Shown piece by piece: positions 17,851 through 26,363 of a DNA stretch of 64,000 nucleotides. Origin of the DNA: Actinophytocola sp050699935 (GTDB lineage Bacteria; Actinomycetota; Actinomycetes; Mycobacteriales; Pseudonocardiaceae); assembly GCF_050699935.1 (NCBI RefSeq), contig NZ_JBOHGB010000017.1:1-64000 (forward strand), read 5' to 3'. Under the pieces are notes generated by a model. The model did no database searches, had not been told where the DNA came from, and saw nothing but the letters and a program-made list of their open reading frames with translations. Position numbers and translations under genes: made by a program. The number at the start of each line of letters is the position of its first letter. Positions within the stretch are counted from its first letter, which is position 1.

Positions 17851-20450
17851 GCGTGAGCGGCACCGTGAGCCAGACGATCAAGTGCCTGATCTGGGATCTC
17901 GACCAGACCCTGTGGCGCGGCGTGCTGCTCGAGGACGGCGAGGTGACCGTCCCGGACTCGGTGCGGGCCACGATCACCGAGCTGGACGCCCGCGGCGTGC
18001 TGCAGTCCGTGGCCAGCCGCAACGACCACGACCACGCGTGGGAGCGACTGGAGAAGCTCGGCCTCGCCGAGTACTTCGTGCTACCGATGATCGGCTGGGG
18101 GCGCAAGTCGGACTCGGTGGCCGAGATCGCCGAGCGGCTCGGGTTCGCCCACGGGGTCGTCGCGTTCGTGGACGACCAGCCGGCCGAGCGGGCGGAGGTG
18201 GCCTACCACCTGCCGGACATCCGCTGCTATCCGGCCGAGGCCGTCGGGTCCTTTCTGGACCTGCCGGAGTTCAGCCCGGCCACCGTCACCGAGGACGCCA
18301 GGCAGCGCCGGGCCATGTACCAGGCCGGGTTCCGCCGGGACGCCGAGCGGGCCGAGTTCACCGGCGCGGACGAGGAGTTCCTGCGCTCGCTCGGCATGGT
18401 GCTGCGCGTTCAGCGGGCCGGCGAGGCCGAGCTGGCCAGGGTCGAGGAGCTCACCCTGCGGACCAGCCAGCTGAACGCCACCGGGGTGCATTATTCGGAC
18501 GCCGACCTTCGGGCGCTGCTGGCCGACCCGGCGCACGAGGTGCTGGTGGCCACGCTGACCGACCGGTTCGGCCCGCACGGCGCGATCGGCGTGCTGTTGC
18601 TGGAGAAGCACGAGCCGGTCTGGCGGCTGAAGCTGCTCGCCACGTCCTGCCGGGTGGTCTCGTTCGGGGTCGGCACGGTCATCCTGCACTGGCTCGCCGA
18701 CCAGGCGGCCGCCGCGGGCACGCACCTCGTGGCGGACTTCCGGCGGACCGAGCGCAACCGGATGATGGAGGTCGCGTACCGGTTCGCGGGCTTCGACGAC
18801 GCGCCGTGTGACTGCCGTGGCTCGCTGCCGCCGGCAGCGGAGGGCGGCCAGCACCTGCATCTGACGCCGTCCCGGCACGAGCCGCCGGTCACCATGCGGG
18901 TGGTAGCGCCGACGCTGCACGTCCGGACGCTGTACCAGTGGTTCGCAGACTCCGCGGAGCGGGTGGGCGAGGAGCCGGCCCTGGAGGTGGGGGACCTCGT
19001 ACTGAGTTACCGCGAGCTGCGCGAGCGGGCGGAGTCGCTGGCCGCCCGGATCCTCCGCGAGCACGGCGGGCCCGTCCGACGGGTGGCGCTGCTGGCGTCC
19101 CGCAGTCTCGTTGCGTACGCGGGATACCTTGCGGTGCAACGCCTTGGTGCCACGGTCGTCCCGCTCAACCCGGGGTATCCGGCCGCGCGCAACGCCATGG
19201 TGTGCGACCAGGTCGTCCCGGACGTGCTGGTCGCCGACGACGCGGGCGCCGCCCAGCTCGCCGACCTGCCAACCGGGCCCACGGTGCTCCAGCTGTCTGA
19301 TGTGGACGTCTCCGGCTCCGCCGGGCCGCCGCCGTACGAGCCGGATCCGGACGGGCTCGCCTACATCCTGTTCACCTCCGGCTCGACCGGGGTGCCCAAG
19401 GGGGTGCCGATCCGCCACCACCAGGTCTTCCCCTACCTGGAGCGGCAGATCCAGCGGTACGAGGTCGGACCCGGCGCCCGGACGTCGCACACCTTCGACC
19501 TGACGTTCGACCCGTCGCTGTTCGACCTGTTCGTCACCTGGGGCGGCGGTGGCACGCTGGTCGTGCCGCAGCGTGCCGAACTGCTTCGGCCGGTGGACTA
19601 CATCATCGACCGGCGGATCACCCACTGGTACTCGGTCCCGTCGGTGCTGTCGATCAGCGCGACGCTGGGCAACCGTCCGGACGCGGTCGTGACCTCGTTG
19701 CGGTACAGCATCTTCGTCGGCGAGCCGCTGACCCAGCGACAGTGCCGGGCGTGGCGGGCGGTCGCACCGAACACGGTGGTCGAGAACGTCTACGGGCCGA
19801 CCGAGCTGAGTGTGACGTGTACGGCCTACGCGCTGCCGGCCGAGCCGGAGCGGTGGCCGGTCACCTCCAACGACACCGTTCCGATCGGTGCGGTGGACGA
19901 GTCCCTGGAGTACCTGATCCTCGACGAGCATGGCCGTCCGGCGACCGAGGGGGAGCTGTGCATCCGCGGCCGCCAGCGGTTCGACGGCTACCTGGACCCG
20001 GCCGAGAACGTCGGGCGGTTCCTGCGCTACCGGGACGGGGTGGAGAGCTATGCCGCAAGGGGCGAGCTGACCGGCGAGCACTACTACCGCACCGGCGACC
20101 GGGTGCGGATCGAGCATGGCCTGTGGGTCCACTTGGGACGGTCGGACAACCAGGTGAAGGTGCGTGGCTACCGGGTCGAGCTCGGCGAGGTGGAGGCGGC
20201 GATGCTGCGCCACCCGGACGTCTTGGAGGCGGTGGCGGTGGCCCTGCGGCGGGACGAGGAGGTCGAGCTGGTCGGCGTGCACACCGGCGCGGAGATCCCC
20301 GCCGCGGAGTTCATGTTGTGGCTGCGCAAGCGGATTCCCGTGCACATGGTGCCGCGCCGCTACCTGCGCCTGGACGCGTTGCCGTTGAACGCCAACGGAA
20401 AGGCCGACCGACGGGCGTTGGCGGCGGAACTGATGGAGGGAGCACGCTGA
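17847..20450 (+). CDS. FkbH-type HAD phosphatase/glyceryl transferase fused to an adenylation domain
   Basis: An 867-residue protein. Residues 1-345 form an HAD-IIIC/FkbH unit (IWDLDQTLW near 13, FVDDQPAERAEV, LATSCRVVSFGVG) that in other systems takes 1,3-bisphosphoglycerate and loads glyceryl onto an ACP. Residues about 355-867 form a complete A domain: FTSGSTGVPKG, FDPSLFDLF, NVYGPTELS, YRTGDRV, and NANGKADRRAL as A10. No carrier domain follows. There is no stop between the halves; an internal ATG at 18894 could allow separate expression of the A domain. ATG 17847 overlaps the previous stop. Pocket by eye: D-P-F-S-I-V-V-V-T-K, substrate unknown. The free PCP at 11076 is the likely client. 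Confidence 0.85.
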   Translation: MSVSGTVSQTIKCLIWDLDQTLWRGVLLEDGEVTVPDSVRATITELDARGVLQSVASRNDHDHAWERLEKLGLAEYFVLPMIGWGRKSDSVAEIAERLGFAHGVVAFVDDQPAERAEVAYHLPDIRCYPAEAVGSFLDLPEFSPATVTEDARQRRAMYQAGFRRDAERAEFTGADEEFLRSLGMVLRVQRAGEAELARVEELTLRTSQLNATGVHYSDADLRALLADPAHEVLVATLTDRFGPHGAIGVLLLEKHEPVWRLKLLATSCRVVSFGVGTVILHWLADQAAAAGTHLVADFRRTERNRMMEVAYRFAGFDDAPCDCRGSLPPAAEGGQHLHLTPSRHEPPVTMRVVAPTLHVRTLYQWFADSAERVGEEPALEVGDLVLSYRELRERAESLAARILREHGGPVRRVALLASRSLVAYAGYLAVQRLGATVVPLNPGYPAARNAMVCDQVVPDVLVADDAGAAQLADLPTGPTVLQLSDVDVSGSAGPPPYEPDPDGLAYILFTSGSTGVPKGVPIRHHQVFPYLERQIQRYEVGPGARTSHTFDLTFDPSLFDLFVTWGGGGTLVVPQRAELLRPVDYIIDRRITHWYSVPSVLSISATLGNRPDAVVTSLRYSIFVGEPLTQRQCRAWRAVAPNTVVENVYGPTELSVTCTAYALPAEPERWPVTSNDTVPIGAVDESLEYLILDEHGRPATEGELCIRGRQRFDGYLDPAENVGRFLRYRDGVESYAARGELTGEHYYRTGDRVRIEHGLWVHLGRSDNQVKVRGYRVELGEVEAAMLRHPDVLEAVAVALRRDEEVELVGVHTGAEIPAAEFMLWLRKRIPVHMVPRRYLRLDALPLNANGKADRRALAAELMEGAR

Positions 20451-21670
20451 TGCTTCGTGACCTGATCCCGCCGCCGGGCCCGGTGCGGGTGCTCGCGGCG
20501 AGCGGGCTGGCCAGGACCACCGGGTTCGGCACCATGGTGGCGGTCGCCGTCCTGTACTTCACCCGCGCCGTGGACATCCCGCCCGAGCGGGTCGGGCTCG
20601 GCATGACGATCGCGGCGCTGTGCGGGATGGTGGCGAGCCCCCTCGCGGGCCGTGCCGCGGACCGGTTCGGCGCACGGGACGCGGCGATCGTGCTGGTGAC
20701 CGTGCAGGGCGTCGCCGTGTCGTGCTACGCGCTGGTCGGCGGGTTCGTGCCGTTCGTGATCGCGGTCAGCACGGTGATCAGCTTCCACTCGTCGGCGGAG
20801 GCCGCCCGCGGCGCGTTGGTCGCCGGCGTGGTGGAGCCGGAACGGCGGGTCGCCACCCGAGCGCTGCTGCACTCGGTCACCAACATCGGCCTGTCGCTGG
20901 GCGCGGTCGCCGGCGGCGTGGCACTGCACTTCGACACCCGGGCCGTGTACGTCGGCATGCTCCTCGCGTGCGGCGTGCTCTTCGCCGGATCCGGCCTGGT
21001 GTACCTGAGGTTGTCAAGCCCGGAGCCGGTGCCGCACCCGGCCGGCGGGCCTCGCTGGGAGGTGCTGCGCGACCGTCCGTTCACGCTGTTCGTCGCGCTG
21101 AACGCGCTACTGGTGATGCACGACAGCGTGCTGACCGTGGTGCTACCACTGTGGATCGCGGAACGGACCGACGCGCCGGTGACCGTGTACGCGGCGATCC
21201 TGCTGCTCAACACCATCATCGTCGTGCTGTTCCAGGTCCGGGCCACCCGCAACAGCTCGGACGTGGCCGGCGGGGTCCGGGCACTGCGCACCAGTGGCGT
21301 GCTGCTGGCCGGTTGCTGCGCGCTGTACGCCGTCGCCGCGGGCCAACCACCGTGGCTGGCCGTGACGATCCTGCTGGTCGGCGGCACGATCCACGTGTTC
21401 GGCGAGCTCCTGCACAGTGCCGGCTCGTGGGCACTGGCGTTCGACCTGGCCCCCGAGCACGCGCACGGCCAGTACCAGGGTGTGTTCAACATGTCCATCC
21501 AGCTCGGCGGCGTGATAGCCCCGGTGTTGGGCACCGCGGTGGTGATGGGCACCGGCTGGCCAGGTTGGCTGATCCTGGCGGCCGTGCTGCTCGGCGCGGG
21601 CCTCGCCGCCCCGACCGTGGCCACCTGGGCATCTCGCAGAGCGAAGCTCAGCGCCGAGCCGAGCACCTGA
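20450..21670 (+). CDS. MFS transporter, probable product exporter
   Basis: A 406-residue polytopic protein with about 12 hydrophobic segments and an MFS loop 2-3 motif GRAADRFGARDA after the second helix. The ATG overlaps the stop of the HAD-A gene (TGATG), making it the last gene of the biosynthetic operon. Position suggests export of or self-resistance to the NRPS-PKS product. The start has GGAGGGAGCACG just upstream. A hairpin follows its stop. Confidence 0.87.
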   Translation: MLRDLIPPPGPVRVLAASGLARTTGFGTMVAVAVLYFTRAVDIPPERVGLGMTIAALCGMVASPLAGRAADRFGARDAAIVLVTVQGVAVSCYALVGGFVPFVIAVSTVISFHSSAEAARGALVAGVVEPERRVATRALLHSVTNIGLSLGAVAGGVALHFDTRAVYVGMLLACGVLFAGSGLVYLRLSSPEPVPHPAGGPRWEVLRDRPFTLFVALNALLVMHDSVLTVVLPLWIAERTDAPVTVYAAILLLNTIIVVLFQVRATRNSSDVAGGVRALRTSGVLLAGCCALYAVAAGQPPWLAVTILLVGGTIHVFGELLHSAGSWALAFDLAPEHAHGQYQGVFNMSIQLGGVIAPVLGTAVVMGTGWPGWLILAAVLLGAGLAAPTVATWASRRAKLSAEPST

Positions 21671-21675
21671 CGCCT

Positions 21676-21692
21676 GGCCGGTTCCACCGGCC
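21676..21692. terminator. Hairpin between convergent MFS and ackA genes
   Basis: Arms GGCCGGT and ACCGGCC flank a 3-base loop in the 29-bp gap between the stop of the transporter on the plus strand and the stop of ackA on the minus strand. Its symmetry would let it act in both directions. There is no T-run, which is usual in such GC-rich genomes. Confidence 0.5.
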
Positions 21693-21699
21693 GAGGAGC

Positions 21700-22818
21700 T
21701 CATCCCGCCTTGATCGTGGCACGGGTTTGCCGGGCGATCTCGCGGTCCTCGCGGGCGTTGATCACGAGTGTGCGTACCGGTACGCCCGCGGCGGTGATGT
21801 CCGCGTCCGTGGTGGCGGTGTCGTTGGCGCTGTCGTTCGCGGCGTGGTCGAGCCGGATGCCGAGGAAGCCGAGGCCGGCGACCGCCGCGGCCCGGACCCG
21901 GGGTTGGTGTTCGCCGACGCCTCCGGTGAACACCAGGACGTCGATGCCGTCCATCGCGGCCGCCATGGCGGCGATCTCGCGGCGGAGCCGGTGCACGTAC
22001 ACGCCGAACGCAGCCGCGGCGGTGGTGCCGGTGTCCGTGCCGTCGGCGCCGAGGGAGCGCACCACATCGCGCATGTCGCCGGAGCCGCCGGTCAACCCCG
22101 CCAGACCGGACCGGTGATCGAGGACGTCGGCGAGCCGCTCGCCGTCCACGCCCGCGTGCCGGAGCAGCCACAGCAGCAGACCCGGGTCGACGCTGCCCGG
22201 CCGGGTCGCCATCACCAGGCCATCGAGCGGGGTGAAGCCCATGGTGGTGTCCACGGACCGTCCACTGTGGACGGCGGCCAGCGAGGCGCCGGCGCCGAGG
22301 TGGCAGCTGACCATCCGCAGGTCCGCCCGGTCCAGCATCGACGCCGCGCGGCGGGCGGCGTAGGCGTGGGACAGGCCGTGGAACCCGTAGCGGCGCAACC
22401 GCCATCGCCGGTTCCACTCGCGGGGCAGCGCGTAGGTCGCGGCCGCGGCGGGCAGGTCGTGGTGGAACGCGGTGTCGAAGCACGCCACGGCCGGCGTGTC
22501 CGGTAGGGCCCCGGCGACGGTGTCGATGCCGGCCACCCCGCGTGGCTGGTGCAGTGGCGCCAGCTCGGCCAGGGCCGCGATCCGGTGCCGGGTGTCGCCG
22601 TCGAGCATGGCGGGGGCGGTGAACTCCGCGCCCCCGTGCACGATGCGGTGCCCGACCGCGTCCACCCGCGCCAGGCCGCCGATGAACTCCGTGAGCTCCT
22701 CGGTTTCGTGGGCGCCGCCCCACTCGCCGAGGTCGAAGCGCGCGACGACCTCGTCGTCCGGGTCGAGGAGGCGGACCTTGAGGCTGGACGATCCGGCGTT
22801 GACCACCAGGACGTGCAT
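21700..22818 (-). CDS. ackA: Acetate kinase
   Basis: Transfers phosphate between acetyl phosphate and ADP. The protein has 372 residues, slightly shorter than the usual near-400. It begins VVNAGSSSLKVRL (family signature) and has GHRIVHGGAEF, CFDTAFHHDLP, YGFHGLSH and the ATP-side TGGVGEHQP. The ATG at 22818 shares one base with the stop of the phosphoketolase gene upstream (TGATG). The pair therefore forms an acetyl-phosphate module: phosphoketolase makes acetyl phosphate and AckA turns it into acetate and ATP. Confidence 0.93.
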   Translation of the reverse strand: MHVLVVNAGSSSLKVRLLDPDDEVVARFDLGEWGGAHETEELTEFIGGLARVDAVGHRIVHGGAEFTAPAMLDGDTRHRIAALAELAPLHQPRGVAGIDTVAGALPDTPAVACFDTAFHHDLPAAAATYALPREWNRRWRLRRYGFHGLSHAYAARRAASMLDRADLRMVSCHLGAGASLAAVHSGRSVDTTMGFTPLDGLVMATRPGSVDPGLLLWLLRHAGVDGERLADVLDHRSGLAGLTGGSGDMRDVVRSLGADGTDTGTTAAAAFGVYVHRLRREIAAMAAAMDGIDVLVFTGGVGEHQPRVRAAAVAGLGFLGIRLDHAANDSANDTATTDADITAAGVPVRTLVINAREDREIARQTRATIKAG

Positions 22819-25190
22819 CAGTACGGCCAGGACCAGTCGCGGACCTCGGGAAGGTCCTCGCCGTGGGCGCGGGTCCACTGCTGGTGCCGCGTGCGCAGGT
22901 CCTGCATCCGTTGGCGGAGCAGCGCGGTCTTCGCGCCGACGGCGGGCACGCGGTCGAGCACGTCGGTGACGAGCTGGAAGCGGTCCAGGTCGTTCATCAC
23001 CAGCATGTCGAACGGCGTGGTCGTCGTGCCCTCCTCCTTGTAGCCGCGGACGTGGATGTTGTGGTGGTTGGCGCGGCGGTAGGTCAGCCGGTGGATCAGC
23101 CACGGGTAGCCGTGGTAGGCGAAGATCACCGGTCGGTCCGTGGTGAACATCGCGTCGAACTCGCGGTCGGTCATGCCGTGCGGGTGTTCGGTGCGCGGTT
23201 GCAGGCGCATGAGGTCGACGACGTTGACCACTCGCACCGCCAGCTCCGGCAGGTGTTCACGCAGCAGCGACACCGCGGCCATGACCTCCAGCGTCGGTGC
23301 GTCACCGGCGCACCCCAGGACCACGTCGGGCTCGCCGCCACGCTCGTTGCCCGCCCACTCCCAGATTCCGGCGCCGCGGGTGCAGTGCACGATCGCCTCG
23401 TCCATGGGCAGCCAGTCCGGCGCCTCGTTCTTGCCGGCCACCATCACGTTGACGTAGTTGCGGCTGCGCAGGCAGTGGTCGGCGACCGAGAGCAGCGTGT
23501 TGGTGTCCGGCGGCAGGTAGACCCGGATCACCTCGGCCTTCTTGTTCATCACGTGGTCGATGAACCCGGGGTCCTGGTGGGAGAAGCCGTTGTGGTCCTG
23601 GCGCCACACGTGGGAGGTGAGCAGGTAGTTCAGCGAGGCGATCGGCCGCCGCCACGGTAGTTGCCCGCTGGTCTTGAGCCACTTGGCGTGCTGGTTGAAC
23701 ATCGAGTCGACGATGTGGATGAACGCCTCGTAGCAGGCGAACAGGCCGTGCCGGCCCGTGAGCAGGTAGCCCTCCAGCCAGCCCTGGCACAGGTGCTCGG
23801 AGAGGACCTCGACCACGCGGCCGTCCGGGACCAGGTGCTCGTCGACGGGGAGCACGCCGGCATGCCACTGCTTGCCGGTGGCCTCGTACACCGCGTCGAG
23901 CCGGTTGGACGCGGTCTCGTCCGGGCCGAAGACGCGGAAGTTGCGTGCCTCGGCGTTCTGGTTCACCACGTCGCGCAGGAACCGGCCGAGCACCCTGGTC
24001 GGCTCGGACGTCGACGCGCCGTGCTTCGACACCGCCACGGCGAACCGGGTGAAGTCGGGCAGGCTCAGCGGTCGCAGCAACAGCCCGCCGTTGGCGTGCG
24101 GGTTGCTTCCCATCCTCCGGGCGCCGGCCGGCGCCCACGCGACCAGGTCCGGCACGGGCCGCCCGCGCTCGTCGAACAGCTCCGCCGGATCGTAGGAGCG
24201 CAGCCACGCCTCGAGCATCGCCAGGTGCTCGGGATTCTCCCGGACCGTGGCCAGCGGCACCTGGTGCGCGCGCCAGGTGTCCGCGATCGGCACACCGTCC
24301 ACTTCGGATGGACCGGTCCAGCCCTTCGGCGAGCGCAGCACGATCATCGGCCAGCGCGGCCGCTCGCCGGCCCCGCCGCCGCGTGCCGCGCCCTGGATGG
24401 CGCCGATCTCGTCGAACGCCGTCTCGAGAGCGCCGGCCATGTCCTGGTGCATCCGCGCCGGGTCGGAACCGGTGACGTAGTGCGGCGCGTAGCCGTAGCC
24501 GCGCAGCAGCGCGTCGAGCTCGTTGTGCGGAATGCGTGCCAGCACCGCCGGGTTGGCGATCTTGTAGCCGTTGAGGTGCAGGATCGGCAGCACCGCGCCG
24601 TCGTGCACCGGGTCGAGGAACTTGTTCGCGTGCCAGCTGGTCGCGAGCGGGCCGGTCTCCGCCTCGCCGTCCCCGACCACGCAGGCCACGACGAGGTCCG
24701 GGTTGTCGAACGCGGCGCCGTAGGCGTGGGCGAGGGAGTAGCCGAGCTCGCCGCCCTCGTGGATCGACCCGGGAACCTCCGGCGCCACGTGGCTGGGCAC
24801 CCCGCCCGGGAAGGAGAACTGGCGGAACAGCGTGCGCATGCCGTCCTCGTCGCGCGACACCTCCGGATACGCCTCGGAGTAGCTGCCCTCCAGCCACGTG
24901 TTCGCGAGCAGCGCGGGCCCGCCGTGGCCCGGGCCGATGACGTACATGAGGTTCAGGTCGCGCTGCCGGATCAGCCGGTTGAGATGGGCGTACACGAAAT
25001 TCAGCCCCGGCGTGGTGCCCCAGTGCCCGAGCAGCCGCGGCTTGATGTGCTCGGTCCGGAGGGGTTCGCGCAGCATCGGGTTGTCCAGCAGGTAGATCTG
25101 CCCGACCGAGAGGTAGTTCGCCGCCCGCCAGTACGCGTCGACCCGTCGAAGCACGTCCTCGTCGAGGCCGACCGTCGCTGCCTCGCTCAT
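22818..25190 (-). CDS. xfp: Phosphoketolase (xylulose-5-P/fructose-6-P)
   Basis: A 790-residue ThDP enzyme, full family length, cleaving xylulose-5-P (or fructose-6-P) with phosphate to acetyl phosphate and an aldose phosphate. Visible features are the N-terminal YWRAANYLSVGQIYL, RLLGHWGTTPGLNF, the ThDP/Mg site VVGDGEAETGPLATSW and LHLNGYKI. Later come FSHQDPGFIDHV and the C-terminal TTTPFDMLV. ATG 25190 has GGGAGGT upstream. It is translationally coupled to ackA downstream. Which sugar phosphate is preferred cannot be told from the sequence. Confidence 0.94.
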   Translation of the reverse strand: MSEAATVGLDEDVLRRVDAYWRAANYLSVGQIYLLDNPMLREPLRTEHIKPRLLGHWGTTPGLNFVYAHLNRLIRQRDLNLMYVIGPGHGGPALLANTWLEGSYSEAYPEVSRDEDGMRTLFRQFSFPGGVPSHVAPEVPGSIHEGGELGYSLAHAYGAAFDNPDLVVACVVGDGEAETGPLATSWHANKFLDPVHDGAVLPILHLNGYKIANPAVLARIPHNELDALLRGYGYAPHYVTGSDPARMHQDMAGALETAFDEIGAIQGAARGGGAGERPRWPMIVLRSPKGWTGPSEVDGVPIADTWRAHQVPLATVRENPEHLAMLEAWLRSYDPAELFDERGRPVPDLVAWAPAGARRMGSNPHANGGLLLRPLSLPDFTRFAVAVSKHGASTSEPTRVLGRFLRDVVNQNAEARNFRVFGPDETASNRLDAVYEATGKQWHAGVLPVDEHLVPDGRVVEVLSEHLCQGWLEGYLLTGRHGLFACYEAFIHIVDSMFNQHAKWLKTSGQLPWRRPIASLNYLLTSHVWRQDHNGFSHQDPGFIDHVMNKKAEVIRVYLPPDTNTLLSVADHCLRSRNYVNVMVAGKNEAPDWLPMDEAIVHCTRGAGIWEWAGNERGGEPDVVLGCAGDAPTLEVMAAVSLLREHLPELAVRVVNVVDLMRLQPRTEHPHGMTDREFDAMFTTDRPVIFAYHGYPWLIHRLTYRRANHHNIHVRGYKEEGTTTTPFDMLVMNDLDRFQLVTDVLDRVPAVGAKTALLRQRMQDLRTRHQQWTRAHGEDLPEVRDWSWPY

Positions 25191-25447
25191 GCGACCTCCC
25201 GATCACCGCCGTCCGCGCGGCCCAACGCCTACCCATCCCAACAGACGGCCAAACCGCCCGCGACCCAAGCCGGGATCAGACGGACTCATGTCGCGTCCAC
25301 CGCGACGCGGCTGCTCGTTCGGTGTGTGATCGTGGCTGTGCATGAACGGGTCCGCGAGGTCGTCCCGGCGAGCGTTCGACCGTTCGGAGCGGCGGACGGT
25401 CGCGGGGGCTGGGCGGAGCAATCCCGGCCGTCCGGGCACCCGCGGGG

Positions 25448-25975
25448 ATGAGGAGTGTGGTCGTGCCTGAGCTCGCCGGCTTCGCCGCGTACCGACGACG
25501 AGTTGATCTCCGCGCAGGAAGCCCTGGCCGCCCAACGCCCGCGGCCGTGGCGACCCGTGGGGGAGGGCGCGGTGGCCGGCTGCTTCGCCGTGCCGGCACG
25601 CGGGCCGGCCGGGACCGGCACGACAGGCGATCCGTTGTGGGCCGGCGCGGCGGTGTACGAGGTGTGCACAGCGGTGTCGGCCGGGCCACGACCCTCGGCG
25701 CGGCGGGCGCACCGTACCGGCCGGGCCTGCTCGCCCTGCGGCCCGGACACGTGCTTGCGGATGTCGTCCGCGCGCTGCCGGCGACGCCGGACGTCCTGCT
25801 GGTGGACGCCACCGGAGATGATCGTCCCCGGGGTGTCGGGGCTCGCCACCCACCTGGGCGCCGTGCCGCACGTCCCCCCCATCGGGGTCACGCACCGCCC
25901 GCTGCTCGCCGCGGCGACTGGCCACCCGACCAGCGCGGCGCTCGCGGCCCGCTGCTCGGCGCCTCGCCCGTCATG
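25448..25975 (+). pseudogene. Frameshifted endonuclease V-like gene
   Basis: Conserved blocks of endonuclease V (deoxyinosine-specific DNA repair nuclease) occur in order but in alternating reading frames. They run VVPELAGFAAYR (frame of 25448), then DDELISAQEALAAQ through AGCFAVPARGPAGTG (frame of 25455), then APYRPGLLALRPG and PDVLLVDATGDDRP (frame of 25448). GLATHLGAV and IGVTHRPLLA then return to the other frame, and GDWPPDQRGA switches back. At least four frame switches are needed, so no intact product can be made unless the assembly is faulty. The C-terminal part is unrecognisable after about 25975. The gap 25191-25447 before it shows no gene. Confidence 0.72.
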
Positions 25976-26097
25976 CCAGAGCCGACGAGCTGCGCTGACC
26001 GTCCCGTGCGGCCGGGTGTGTTCGGTTCGAACTCTGGCACGAGAGTGTCGCGGCGACGGCTGGCCGGTCCGCCGCGCGCCGAAACGGAGTGGCGACC

Positions 26098-26307
26098 TCA
26101 GCCCGCGCGGGGTGGGCCAGGCGCGTGGGGTGTCGGCTCGTCGTGCGAGACCGGTGCCAGCACCTCGGCCACGTTACGAGAAGACCGGGCGAGGCGGCGC
26201 CGGTCCTCGTTGTCCAGCAACCCGAACAGCAACTGGTCCACGGCGGGCGCGAGTCCCTCCCGCAGCACGATCAGGGCCCCAGCCAGACGTGCGTCCTCCG
26301 ACTCCAT
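26098..26307 (-). CDS. Small hypothetical protein
   Basis: A 69-residue reading frame from ATG 26307, with a GAGGAA about 10-12 bases upstream. The sequence begins MESEDARLAGALIVLREGL, forms two predicted amphipathic helices (PAVDQLLFGLLDNEDRRRLARS) and ends in a Pro-rich tail. I do not recognise a family. It is divergent from the PP2C phosphatase gene and shares its short promoter region, so a regulatory relation is possible but unproven. Codon use looks coding, but confidence is modest at this size. Confidence 0.45.
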   Translation of the reverse strand: MESEDARLAGALIVLREGLAPAVDQLLFGLLDNEDRRRLARSSRNVAEVLAPVSHDEPTPHAPGPPRAG

Positions 26308-26363
26308 GTGGCGCGGGTTCCTCGCCCCAGAACCCGCCAATCACGAGGACATAAGGTGAGGTG

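Noticed and set aside
20620..22506. A 628-codon plus-strand frame spanning the MFS gene and the antisense of ackA
   Set aside because: Crosses two well-supported genes in wrong frame or strand; Arg-rich shadow.
23302..25236. A 644-codon minus-strand frame parallel to the phosphoketolase gene
   Set aside because: Plus-one-frame shadow of xfp; the xfp frame is full length with ThDP motifs.
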